A stretch of DNA of 10,824 nucleotides from an uncultured Collinsella sp. (GTDB taxonomy: Bacteria; Actinomycetota; Coriobacteriia; Coriobacteriales; Coriobacteriaceae), in NCBI GenBank assembly GCA_900549185.1, contig URNM01000068.1, positions 1-10,824 on the forward strand, written 5' to 3'. The notes beneath the pieces are model-generated. The model made no database searches and had not been told where the DNA came from. It saw nothing but the letters and a program-made list of their open reading frames with translations. Shown here piece by piece: positions 1 to 6,970 of this stretch; the first letter of the stretch is position 1; the number at the start of each line of letters is the position of its first letter. Position numbers and translations under genes: made by a program.

Positions 1-6
1 AAAGGG

Positions 7-32
7 AAGAGGCGGGGTATGCCCCGCCTCTT
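7..32. terminator. GC-rich hairpin, probable terminator of a gene outside the window
   Basis: AAGAGGCGGGG (7-17) and CCCCGCCTCTT (22-32) form a perfect 11-bp stem with a 4-base loop. Read leftward the stem is followed by TTCCCTTT up to the window edge; read rightward by TTACACC. Neither is a strong U-tract, so the orientation is uncertain. It is probably a terminator for a gene to the left of the window. Confidence 0.5.
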
Positions 33-225
33 ACACCACATCTCTGCGCGCTACCGATTCGAAGAGGTTGAAAACCGTCAAACGCCCTTTAAAGGGGGTT
101 AGATAAATTGATTTTGAGCCCATTTTCGCTCAGAGCAGGCCGAAAAATATGACACCTCTTTTGCAACAGTACTCATATTTGGCATTTTTTGGCCACGGGG
201 TCCAAAACCATGCCCCAAAACACAA
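33..225. other. Gene-free stretch with short palindromes
   Basis: I see no credible gene here; reading frames crossing it are short and overlap the permease gene antisense. It holds a 12-bp perfect palindrome CCCTTTAAAGGG (85-96), which extends with one mismatched pair to 81-100, and a small inverted repeat TGAGC (115-119) / GCTCA (128-132). It is more AT-rich than the coding DNA around it, as expected of a control region, but I cannot assign a promoter to a particular gene. Confidence 0.5.
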
Positions 226-253
226 AAGGAGGGGCCTCGTAAGGCCCCTCCTT
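226..253 (-). terminator. Rho-independent terminator of the permease gene
   Basis: The arms at 226-237 and 242-253 are exact reverse complements (12 bp, loop CGTA). Read leftward, the direction of the permease gene, the stem is followed by TTTTGTGTTTTGG, a T-rich tract. It lies about 50 bp after the permease stop codon and is the clear 3' end of the leftward transcript. Confidence 0.85.
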
Positions 254-300
254 AGGAAAGGGAATCGATTTATTCCACAGCTGTAGATTAATCCTAGCCG

Positions 301-1764
301 CTACTCCATCATATCGAGGACGGAAGGGCGAAGCTCGCTCTCGGCAGCCTCGGGATCGGTCTCGCGCAGGCGGTTGATGTAGCGGTTGTACCACATCACG
401 GCAAGGCCCAGGAAGACAACCACACCGCCAACGTTGTAGACCAGCGTCAGCCACAGCGGCTGATCGAGCGGAATGGTGCCGCAGATAAGCACGAAGCAGA
501 AGACCACAAGCAGGAATGCAGCAATGACCAGGCCAAAGGTGCGCGAACCCATGCGAAAGCCACGGGGAGCAGCGTCGAAGTTCTTGCGTAACATAAAGTA
601 GGCAAGCAGGATCAGCAGCGGCGGGAGCAGAGCGGTGGCAGCCGTCATGTTGGTGACGATCATGAGCAGATCGTCGAGATTACCGGAGCCCAGGGCCGGG
701 ATGATCAGGATGGGGACGACGATAGCGAACTGCAGCCAAGCGGCGCGGGCGGGAATGCCATGCTCGTTAAGCTCGACGATCTTGCTACCAAAGACGCCCT
801 TGGGGATCTCGGTGAAGAACACCTTGATGGGAGCGGAGGTCCACATCATGAGGGAGCCCAGCGTGGCAGCGAGAAGGATCAGGCCGATGACGCGCGTGGA
901 CACTTCCATGGGAATGCCAAAGTGGGCAAAGACAGCGCCGAATACGTCGAAGATGCCGGTGGAGATGGCAACGCTGCCCTCGGGGATGAACAGGTTAACC
1001 AGCAGCGAAGCGCCTGCATACAGAAGGCCGATGGTCAGGCCGGCGATAACGACAGTGCGCACGAAGGCCTTGACGCCGCCCTTGAGGTCGTTGAGGAACA
1101 CGCCGACAGACTCAGCGCCGCCAACGCCCTGGATGATCCAGGCAAGCGTACCGAAGAAGCCCCACGCAGTTGCGAAGTTGCTCATGTCGGGAGCCATGTT
1201 AGCGGGAGTAGGAGCCGTAGCGAACTCAACGCCGCCAAAGGCAGCAGCCAGGGACAGCAGGATGAACACGGCGGTCAGGCCGAGAGCCGCGGTCGAACCG
1301 AAGGAGGAAATGGAGCCGATCCACTTAGCGCCCTTGGTCGAAACCCACGTGGCGATAGCAAAGACGACGATCTCGATAATGGTGATCCACAGCTGCGAAA
1401 GCTCGGCGTTGGCACCAAAGAACACGTAGCTCGCGTAGATGATGACGTTGGGCAGGACGGACGCAAAGAAGAACAGGTTAACGAACCAGTAGCTAAATGC
1501 CGTCAGGAACGCCCAGCGACCACCCATCGAGGTCTTAACCCATGCGTACACGCCAGACTCGGAGTCCTTGTTGAGGCCGACGAACTCGGCGGTAACCAGG
1601 GTATAGGGGACAAAGTACAAAAGCGTGGCGAAGAAGAACGACGGCGCGGCTGCCAAGCCGATAGCCGCGTTGTTGTTGATGATGTTCTTGATACCGAACA
1701 CGGCGGCGACCGTCATGCCCAGCAGAGCGAACGAACCAATCGTTCCTCGTTTTTCAGAGCTCAT
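301..1764 (-). CDS. APC-superfamily amino-acid permease (YjeM/GadC-like)
   Basis: This encodes a 487-residue integral membrane protein with about 12 hydrophobic segments, roughly at residues 13-33, 41-60, 86-112, 125-142, 153-175, 200-218, 236-260, 291-310, 342-362, 370-392, 409-430 and 438-460. The first segment has the glycine-rich, helix-breaking look of TM1 in the amino acid-polyamine-organocation superfamily (LLGMTVAAVFGIKNI). Length and layout fit amino-acid exchangers or symporters of the glutamate:GABA antiporter/YjeM type, but the substrate cannot be read from sequence. I chose the ATG at 1764: a GGGAGGG ribosome-binding site at 1768-1774 lies inside the longer reading that would start with TTG at 1776. 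The gene follows ebgA-ebgC in the same direction after a 153-bp structured leader, so it may be partly co-transcribed or have its own promoter. It is not a recognisable sugar transporter. APC membership is firm, the subfamily less so. Confidence 0.85.
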   Translation of the reverse strand: MSSEKRGTIGSFALLGMTVAAVFGIKNIINNNAAIGLAAAPSFFFATLLYFVPYTLVTAEFVGLNKDSESGVYAWVKTSMGGRWAFLTAFSYWFVNLFFFASVLPNVIIYASYVFFGANAELSQLWITIIEIVVFAIATWVSTKGAKWIGSISSFGSTAALGLTAVFILLSLAAAFGGVEFATAPTPANMAPDMSNFATAWGFFGTLAWIIQGVGGAESVGVFLNDLKGGVKAFVRTVVIAGLTIGLLYAGASLLVNLFIPEGSVAISTGIFDVFGAVFAHFGIPMEVSTRVIGLILLAATLGSLMMWTSAPIKVFFTEIPKGVFGSKIVELNEHGIPARAAWLQFAIVVPILIIPALGSGNLDDLLMIVTNMTAATALLPPLLILLAYFMLRKNFDAAPRGFRMGSRTFGLVIAAFLLVVFCFVLICGTIPLDQPLWLTLVYNVGGVVVFLGLAVMWYNRYINRLRETDPEAAESELRPSVLDMME

Positions 1765-1767
1765 AAG

Positions 1768-1774
1768 CCCTCCC
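1768..1774 (-). promoter_or_regulatory. Ribosome-binding site deciding the permease start
   Basis: GGGAGGG on the minus strand, ending 3 bases before the ATG at 1764. It would be internal to an ORF begun at the TTG at 1776, which argues for the ATG. Spacing is slightly short but usable if the pairing core is GGGAG. Confidence 0.6.
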
Positions 1775-1800
1775 AATCATCTATTAAATGTCATCTAAAC

Positions 1801-1883
1801 CCGTCCGAGCTGCAAGTGCAAACACGGACGGTGCACCTGCTAAGGGGAATGGGGAAAAGGGAGTCAACAAAGCCATCCCCCTT
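1801..1883 (-). promoter_or_regulatory. Structured leader upstream of the permease gene
   Basis: Two stem-loops can form in the minus-strand RNA. The first pairs 1873-1883 with 1842-1852 (11 bp including one G-U pair, 20-base loop). The second pairs CCGTCCG with CGGACGG (1825-1831 with 1801-1807, 7 bp, 17-base loop). An alternative GTGCA/TGCAC pairing (1830-1834 with 1816-1820) would use bases of the second stem and exclude it. No known riboswitch class is recognisable. It may be an attenuator, a processing site or chance structure. Confidence 0.35.
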
Positions 1884-1899
1884 AACGGCGCGAAGCAAA

Positions 1900-1913
1900 C
1901 GTCCAGGCGGACG
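1900..1913 (-). terminator. Weak hairpin just after ebgC
   Basis: CGTCC and GGACG flank a 4-base loop 4 bp downstream of the ebgC stop. On the minus strand TTTGCTT follows. A 5-bp stem with a broken T-tract is at best a partial terminator, compatible with some read-through into the permease gene. Confidence 0.25.
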
Positions 1914-1917
1914 AATA

Positions 1918-2373
1918 CTACTTGTTGGGGAAGGAATATCCTTCAACCGTCACGTGCAGCACCACGACGCGGGGATCCGAAGCCTCGGCGATAACACGGT
2001 AAGCCTCGTCAATTTCGATGACGGCAACGCCGCCGGCGGGAATCGTCACGGTCTCCCCCGTGCCCTCAAAGCGTTCGCGATCGTCGATATCGCTGTAGGC
2101 GCGCGTGCAGGTAAGATCGGCCTTGGAAGCCACCTCGACGGTCAGATCGCCATCGAGCGGGGCGAGCACGGCATGGTAGCGACGGTGACCGACCAAATCG
2201 GCAGTAGCCGCCTCGTGGGCGTTCACCCACCAATACACCAGCGAGTCGCCGATAGAGTACGCCACATCGTGCTGCAGGTCGGCAACACCATCGAGCGCCT
2301 GGCCGGTGCGCATCCACTTCTTGACGGACTTCATCTGAGCGTCGAAATCGGCGCGCGAGTTAAAGACATGCAT
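1918..2373 (-). CDS. ebgC: Beta-galactosidase small subunit, EbgC / YhcH-YjgK-YiaL family
   Basis: This is a 151-residue cytoplasmic protein of the DUF386 (YhcH/YjgK/YiaL) cupin-like family, close in length to E. coli EbgC (149 aa). Recognisable family stretches are the N-terminal KKW, HDVAYSIGDSLVYW (about residues 35-48), GHRRYH (62-67), GTGETVTIPAGG (about 104-115) and EAYR (123-126). In E. coli, EbgC binds EbgA and is needed for full activity of the enzyme. Here it starts 3 bp after the ebgA stop, and its AAGGAGG ribosome-binding site (2382-2388) lies within the last codons of ebgA, so the two are transcribed together and probably translationally coupled, giving balanced subunit amounts. 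Residues HRRYH and the C-terminal EAYR-V-VLHVTVE strand pattern agree with the family. The identification is strong because of both sequence and partner gene. Confidence 0.9.
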   Translation of the reverse strand: MHVFNSRADFDAQMKSVKKWMRTGQALDGVADLQHDVAYSIGDSLVYWWVNAHEAATADLVGHRRYHAVLAPLDGDLTVEVASKADLTCTRAYSDIDDRERFEGTGETVTIPAGGVAVIEIDEAYRVIAEASDPRVVVLHVTVEGYSFPNK

Positions 2374-2376
2374 GGC

Positions 2377-5300
2377 TTATGCCTCCTTAATGGGTGCCAG
2401 CGCCTGAGCCAGATCGGCAGACGTCAGCGGTCGCAGGGACACCTCAAAGCTGAAGCTCTCAAAACGGGTGCGATAGGAATCGAGCACCTCGGAACCCCAA
2501 GAGTTCGAGCCAAGGCCGAGCAGCTGGTCGTTGATGTTGACCGTAACCGTGTCGCCTGGGACGAGATCGTAGACATGCTTGGCGTTATCGATGGCCTCGC
2601 AGCTATAGGGCCATGCCGAGAACGAGAACGGGTTGGAAGCGGCGTCGGTCGGACGAGTCACCAACACGCCGTCACCGTGGCTGGAGCGCAGGGCGACCCA
2701 ACGGGTGCCCTCGCGGTTAGCGCAATCCTGGGGCATAACGTAGGGCGTGAACATGTCGTCGACCGTAGTGCGGTAATGGCCGACCGGGTTGGCGCGCAGC
2801 GAGTCCGGATAGTTCTCGCCCGGGCCGTGGCCATACCACTCGACGGCACGATCGCAACCGGGGACCTCGAAGGAGATGCCGATGCGCGGGATAATGTCCG
2901 AATAGTCGCCGTAAGGCTCGCCGGAAACCTTGAGGTCGACGCGACCGCTCGGAAGCACGGTGTAGACAAGCTCGACGCGCATGCCGAACGCACGGACGGG
3001 AGGAGCAATGCGCTGGCTCACGGTAACGACGACCGCATTGCCGTCCTGCTTCCAAGAAACCTTGCGGGTGGACGTCTGCATTACATCGATGAAGTTGTCC
3101 TTCCACAGGGAGTCGTACTCCTGGGCGTGGTTGTCGACGAGCGGATGCCAAAAACCAACCTGGGGACCGGAGGCCATGACGTCGCGGCCGGATGCCTTCC
3201 ACTCGCTCACGGTGCCGCTTACCTTGCTGAAGGTCAGCTCGCCGTTGAGGGAGTGAATGCGAATCTCCTGCTCGGTCTCCTCGACCGTAAGCTCAGGACG
3301 AGTGGGGGGCGCGATGGCCGGCGCCGGATGGTTTGCGATGGAAAACTGGCTTGCGCCCAGCTGGAACATCGGCTCGCACCAGGCGTGAGCCGCCATGGTG
3401 TAGGCGTGCACGGTCAGCAGGGTCTCGCCTACCGCGGCCTCGTGAATCACCAGCGGAAGCTGGACGGACTCACCGGGGGCAACCGCACCGGGCACGAGCG
3501 TCTTGCGGCACACTACATCGCCGTCCACCAGGGTCTCCGCCGACAGGCAGACATCCTCGAGGGTGGTGAACCAACGCTTGTTGGTGACGGTCAGCTCGCC
3601 TGCCTCGGCATCGTAGGCCATGCGAACCGGGCAGATGACCTGGCCATACTCAGTGAGGCCCGGGCTCGGCTGCTGCCAAGGGAACACCATGCCATCGATG
3701 CAGAAGTTGCTGTTGTTGGGGTAATCGCCGTTGTCGCCACCATACATATCGTAGGCAACGCCGTCCTCGGTCACAGCAGCCAGACCGTGGTCGCACCATT
3801 CCCAAATAAACTGGCCCTGGATGCAATCCCAGCGATCGAAGACCTCCTGGTACTCGGACAGGCCCCCGGGACCGTTGCCCATGGAGTGACCGTACTCGCA
3901 GTTGATGCGCGGCTTGGGGAACGGATGCTCGCCAAAGTCGTTCATCTGCGAAACACGGGAGTACATCGTGGAAATGACATCAACGGTATCGGCGTTGCGG
4001 TCCTCCTCGTAATGGACCGGACGACCATCGAGCTCGTGAGCCTTGGCATACATCGCGCGGATGTTGCAGCCATAGCCGCTCTCGTTGCCCATCGACCACA
4101 TAATGATGCAGGCGTGGTTGCGCTCCTGCATCACCAGGCGCTCAATACGGTCGACGTAGGCCGGCTCCCATGCCGGGTCGTCGGTGACCAGGGCGATATT
4201 GCCGATATTCTCGAAGCCGTGGCTCTCCATATCGGTCTCGGCGACCAGCATGATGCCATACTCATCGCACAGCTCGTAGAAGCGCGGGTCGTTGGCGTAG
4301 TGGGACGTGCGCACCGCGTTGATGTTGTGCTGCTTCATGAGCTCCAGGTCGCGGCGCATGCGATCGAGGCCCACGGCGCGGCCCTTGTGATCGTCGTGAT
4401 CGTGGCGGTTGACGCCATGCATCTTAAAGTAAGTGCCGTTGAGGTAGATATGATTGCCCTCGACCGTCACCTCGGCAAGACCCTGGCGATGCGGAACGTA
4501 CTCGCTGACCTCGTCACCGTCGTAGACCTCAAACGTAAGGTCATAGAGGAAGGGGTCCTCGGGGTTCCAGAAGTGGGCATCGGTCACGTTGCATTCGGCA
4601 TGGCCGTCGACGCACTCACCCGTAGCCACCACGTTCTCGCCATCGCTGAGCGTAAACACGATGCGGGAAGCGCCCTCGGCCACCGTATCGAGCGTGATCA
4701 GAGCGGTATCGCCCTCGCGGTGCGTGCGGAACCTAAAGTCTACCAGATGCGCGGCGGGACGCTGCATAAGGTACACGTCGCGGAAGATGCCCGAGGCCCA
4801 CCACATATCCTGGTCCTCGATGTAGCTGCCATCGCTGTACTGCAAGACCTTAACCGCAAAAAGGTTGTCGCCCTCGACAAGTGCGTCGGTCACGTCGAAC
4901 TCGGCGGACAGGCGCGAGCCCTTGGTCATGCCGATAAACTGACCGTTGACGTACAGCTCGCCATAGCTCTCGATGCCGTCGAAGCGAATGATCTCGCGAG
5001 CGCCGGCAGGAACAGCGGGAAGGTTGACGATGCGCTGGTAGACGCCCGTGGGGTCATCGGAGGGAACAAACGGCTGATCCACCGGGAACGGGAAGCCCTC
5101 GTCGGTATAGGCAAGGTTGCCGTAGCCATCTACCTGCCACAGGTGCGGAACTTCCACGTGATCCCACTCGGGCTCGTACGTGGAGAGCTCCTCGTTGGAA
5201 ACGGCAGCAGGTCCCTCAAAGAGGCGGAACTGCCACGAGCCGGACAGCTGGACAAACCCGCGCGACAGCTCGCGGCTGTACGTAGCGGCGAGATCGGCGG

Positions 5301-5385
5301 TCTCGTAACCCATAAAGTACGCATGGGGTGCCAGGCGGTTCCTGTGGGTGAGCGCTTGGTTTTCCCAATCGTTAATGGCGTCCAT
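2377..5385 (-). CDS. ebgA: Beta-galactosidase large subunit, EbgA-type GH2
   Basis: This 1002-residue cytoplasmic glycoside hydrolase of family 2 hydrolyses terminal beta-galactosides such as lactose. It aligns by eye along its whole length with E. coli EbgA, from WENQALTHRNRLAP at residue 7 through LLGLGSNSWGSEVLDSYR near the C-terminus. Domain order is the usual one: N-terminal sugar-binding domain (about 1-210, with TDEGFPFPVDQPFVPSD at 94-110), immunoglobulin-like domain (about 215-310), TIM barrel (about 312-600), then linker and the C-terminal beta-galactosidase small-chain domain (about 720-1000). The barrel carries HGVNRHDH (323-330), the acid/base Glu435 in GNESG and the nucleophile Glu497 in CEYGHSMGNGPGG. 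The start at 5385 has a GAAGGAG site at 5391-5397. No signal peptide is seen. The gene heads the ebgA-ebgC operon, and its promoter lies among three LacI-type operators. Natural substrate preference cannot be judged from sequence. Confidence 0.95.
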   Translation of the reverse strand: MDAINDWENQALTHRNRLAPHAYFMGYETADLAATYSRELSRGFVQLSGSWQFRLFEGPAAVSNEELSTYEPEWDHVEVPHLWQVDGYGNLAYTDEGFPFPVDQPFVPSDDPTGVYQRIVNLPAVPAGAREIIRFDGIESYGELYVNGQFIGMTKGSRLSAEFDVTDALVEGDNLFAVKVLQYSDGSYIEDQDMWWASGIFRDVYLMQRPAAHLVDFRFRTHREGDTALITLDTVAEGASRIVFTLSDGENVVATGECVDGHAECNVTDAHFWNPEDPFLYDLTFEVYDGDEVSEYVPHRQGLAEVTVEGNHIYLNGTYFKMHGVNRHDHDDHKGRAVGLDRMRRDLELMKQHNINAVRTSHYANDPRFYELCDEYGIMLVAETDMESHGFENIGNIALVTDDPAWEPAYVDRIERLVMQERNHACIIMWSMGNESGYGCNIRAMYAKAHELDGRPVHYEEDRNADTVDVISTMYSRVSQMNDFGEHPFPKPRINCEYGHSMGNGPGGLSEYQEVFDRWDCIQGQFIWEWCDHGLAAVTEDGVAYDMYGGDNGDYPNNSNFCIDGMVFPWQQPSPGLTEYGQVICPVRMAYDAEAGELTVTNKRWFTTLEDVCLSAETLVDGDVVCRKTLVPGAVAPGESVQLPLVIHEAAVGETLLTVHAYTMAAHAWCEPMFQLGASQFSIANHPAPAIAPPTRPELTVEETEQEIRIHSLNGELTFSKVSGTVSEWKASGRDVMASGPQVGFWHPLVDNHAQEYDSLWKDNFIDVMQTSTRKVSWKQDGNAVVVTVSQRIAPPVRAFGMRVELVYTVLPSGRVDLKVSGEPYGDYSDIIPRIGISFEVPGCDRAVEWYGHGPGENYPDSLRANPVGHYRTTVDDMFTPYVMPQDCANREGTRWVALRSSHGDGVLVTRPTDAASNPFSFSAWPYSCEAIDNAKHVYDLVPGDTVTVNINDQLLGLGSNSWGSEVLDSYRTRFESFSFEVSLRPLTSADLAQALAPIKEA

Positions 5386-5417
5386 GGTGATGCTCCTTCG
5401 TCATCGTAGTGATTCTT

Positions 5418-5433
5418 GTGCAACCGGTTGTCC
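5418..5433. promoter_or_regulatory. LacI-family operator O1
   Basis: GTGCAACCGGTTGTCC contains the perfect palindrome CAACCGGTTG (5421-5430) with the central CpG typical of LacI-family sites. It covers the expected transcription start of ebgA, just downstream of the proposed -10 box, the usual place for repression. Confidence 0.85.
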
Positions 5434-5435
5434 TT

Positions 5436-5465
5436 ATCTTACGGGCGATGCAAAAAACTGTGCAA
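5436..5465 (-). promoter_or_regulatory. Proposed ebgA promoter
   Basis: On the minus strand, TTGCAC (plus 5460-5465) and TAAGAT (plus 5436-5441) are 18 bp apart. Each is only a moderate match to the -35 and -10 consensus (3/6 and 4/6). The placement is supported by the operators: O2 overlaps the -35 and O1 lies directly after the -10. Confidence 0.45.
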
Positions 5466-5475
5466 CCGGTTGTCC
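5460..5475. promoter_or_regulatory. LacI-family operator O2
   Basis: An identical 16-base copy of O1. Its palindrome is at 5463-5472, centred 42 bp from O1, almost exactly four helical turns. It overlaps the proposed -35 box of ebgA. Confidence 0.85.
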
Positions 5476-5504
5476 GCTGAACGGTCGATTTGGCCGGGTT
5501 AACG

Positions 5505-5520
5505 GTGCAACCGGTTGTAC
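5505..5520. promoter_or_regulatory. LacI-family operator O3
   Basis: GTGCAACCGGTTGTAC differs from O1 and O2 at one base (A for C at position 15). The palindrome is at 5508-5517, centred 45 bp from O2. It is upstream of the proposed ebgA promoter, where it could support looping or tetramer binding, or influence the divergent regulator gene. Confidence 0.8.
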
Positions 5521-5541
5521 AATCGCAACACCTATGTCACC

Positions 5542-5559
5542 CTGAGTATCGAAACTCAG
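5542..5559. promoter_or_regulatory. Small perfect dyad in the divergent control region
   Basis: CTGAGT and ACTCAG flank a 6-base centre. It does not resemble the three LacI-type operators. It could be a site for a second regulator or a weak hairpin; no function is assigned. Confidence 0.3.
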
Positions 5560-5694
5560 CGCAAGACATCGTTCTTAAGCTCGTAGGCAACCTCCACGCC
5601 CGCTGATATCTCACCCACACGAGACGTATTCGATTTCGGCTTGGTTGCAAAACGACACCGGTCACCGGATATCATGAACGCTGTTCAGGCGCAC

Positions 5695-5700
5695 TATAGT
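5695..5700 (+). promoter_or_regulatory. Possible -10 box of the LacI-family gene
   Basis: TATAGT lies 62 bp before the regulator start codon and is the best -10 match in the region. No good -35 stands 16-18 bp upstream, so this is tentative. A lone GGTTGCA half-site (5643-5649) resembling half an operator is upstream of it and might allow weak autoregulation. Confidence 0.25.
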
Positions 5701-5761
5701 AAGCTGTATCCGCACCAGCCCGTATCAGTGACAACATCGACCACATTTTCCAGGAGACGCC

Positions 5762-6778
5762 ATGACCCAACCAGTTCGCACCGCACCTACGCTTGCCGAG
5801 GTTGCCGCAGCTGCCGGCGTGTCGCGCTCCACGGCATCGCGCGCCCTCAACGATTCGCCCCGCATTAGCGAGGAAACCAAAAAGCGCGTCCGCGCGGCGG
5901 CCAAGGAAGTCAATTTTGTCCCCAACGCTCGTGGCCGAGCGCTCGCTGTCGGGCGCACGGAAATCATCGCCGTGCTCGTGACCGAGCCCCTGAGTGAACT
6001 CTTCAGCGACCCCACCTATAGCGAGTTTTTGAGCGGCATTACCGAGGAACTGTCGGAGTCGTCCTATCTGCTCGTTATCTTGCAGGCGTCTTCTACGCAT
6101 GAGCGCAACCGCGCACGCGAGCACTTTGAGCGCCGCTCGTTCGACGCCGTGATCGACGTCTCCCCCTACAAGGGCAGCGAGCTGCTCGAGGTACTGTGCG
6201 AGCTGGGCGTACCCACCGTGTTGTGCGGCCAGCTCGAGGGCCACCCCTATCGCGATGTGTTCTCGACGGTCTACTCTGACGACGAAGAGGGCGGACGCTT
6301 TGCAGCGCTCGCTATGAAGGAGCGAGGGCGCAAAGATATCGTCGCCGTGTTGGGACCGCAAGACAACCCCGCCGTTGTCGACCGCCTGCGCGGCTACCGC
6401 GCCGTCTTGGGCGAAGACCTCCCAGACGCAAACGTTATCTATACCGGCTGGAACAACGGAGACGGCTATCAGGCCATGCACCAGATCCTCGCGCGCGAGA
6501 TTGCTTTCGATGGCGTGCTCTGCGGATCGGACCGTATCGCGGCTGGCGTCATCACCGCACTCAACGAGGCAGGCCTATCCGTTCCGGCGGACATTTCTGT
6601 CGTCGGCTTCGACGATCACGAGATTGCGACGCGCTGCGTCCCCGCGCTCACGACCGTCCGCCAGCCCCTGCGCGAAGAAGGCCACATGGCCGCCAACATT
6701 GCGCTCGACATGATCAAGGGTGCCGAGCCCACCACCTCCGTGATGCACATGCAGCTGATCCAGAGAGACTCGCTATAA
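5762..6778 (+). CDS. LacI-family transcriptional regulator, probable repressor of ebgAC
   Basis: This 338-residue DNA-binding protein has the LacI/GalR layout. An N-terminal helix-turn-helix (residues 10-29, LAEVAAAAGVSRSTASRAL) is followed by a hinge helix (about 55-62, NARGRALA) and a periplasmic-binding-protein-like sensor domain (about 67-335). Sensor landmarks include the AALAM-ERGRKDI helix-strand (181-193), GVLCGSDRIAAGVITAL (251-267) and DISVVGFDDHEIA (277-289). The start at 5762 is supported by AGGAGA at 5752-5757. It is transcribed away from ebgA, and the shared control region holds three copies of a palindrome with the central CpG that LacI hinge helices insert into. The inference is that it represses ebgAC and is released by a galactoside or a derived sugar. 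Whether it should be called EbgR cannot be settled here, since LacI paralogues are numerous and the effector is not readable from sequence. Confidence 0.9.
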   Translation: MTQPVRTAPTLAEVAAAAGVSRSTASRALNDSPRISEETKKRVRAAAKEVNFVPNARGRALAVGRTEIIAVLVTEPLSELFSDPTYSEFLSGITEELSESSYLLVILQASSTHERNRAREHFERRSFDAVIDVSPYKGSELLEVLCELGVPTVLCGQLEGHPYRDVFSTVYSDDEEGGRFAALAMKERGRKDIVAVLGPQDNPAVVDRLRGYRAVLGEDLPDANVIYTGWNNGDGYQAMHQILAREIAFDGVLCGSDRIAAGVITALNEAGLSVPADISVVGFDDHEIATRCVPALTTVRQPLREEGHMAANIALDMIKGAEPTTSVMHMQLIQRDSL

Positions 6779-6784
6779 GAAATT

Positions 6785-6828
6785 GGGGCAGGCTTTCCGC
6801 CAGACAGTTGTTACGGAAAGCCTGCCCC
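6785..6828 (+). terminator. Array unit 1 hairpin, likely terminator of the LacI-family gene
   Basis: GGGGCAGGCTTTCCG (6785-6799) and CGGAAAGCCTGCCCC (6814-6828) form a perfect 15-bp stem 6 bp after the regulator stop codon, followed by GTTTTG. The stem is strong; the T-tract is short. Confidence 0.6.
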
Positions 6829-6846
6829 GTTTTGAGTGCTCATTCT

Positions 6847-6890
6847 GGGGCACAGTTTCCGTTAGACAGCTCAACCGGAAACTGTGCCCC
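6847..6890. repeat. Array unit 2 hairpin
   Basis: GGGGCACAGTTTCCG (6847-6861) pairs perfectly with CGGAAACTGTGCCCC (6876-6890) across a 14-base loop; ATTATTTTG follows on the plus strand. Compared with unit 1 the stem changes GGC to CAG on the left arm and GCC to CTG on the right, keeping all 15 pairs. Confidence 0.85.
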
Positions 6891-6908
6891 ATTATTTTGC
6901 CGAATTCT

Positions 6909-6952
6909 GGGTTGCGCTTTCCCAGAGGACCCCCTTTGGGAAAGCGCGACCC
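6909..6952. repeat. Array unit 3 hairpin
   Basis: GGGTTGCGCTTTCCC (6909-6923) pairs with GGGAAAGCGCGACCC (6938-6952). There are 14 Watson-Crick pairs and one T/G, which is a G-U wobble in plus-strand RNA but an A-C mismatch in minus-strand RNA. The loop is 14 bases but unlike those of units 1 and 2. Confidence 0.8.
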
Positions 6953-6970
6953 GTTCTGCACGCAGATTAC

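Noticed and set aside
760..5409. A 1549-codon open frame on the plus strand, antisense to the permease, ebgC and ebgA
   Set aside because: It has no recognisable domain and runs through three well-identified genes and their gaps. High GC and strong codon bias in the real genes deplete stop codons in one antisense frame, which explains its length.
5675..5687. LexA/SOS box (TGAAC GCT GTTCA) upstream of the LacI-family gene
   Set aside because: Gram-positive LexA sites need four bases between GAAC and GTTC; here there are three, and the neighbour is not an SOS gene.
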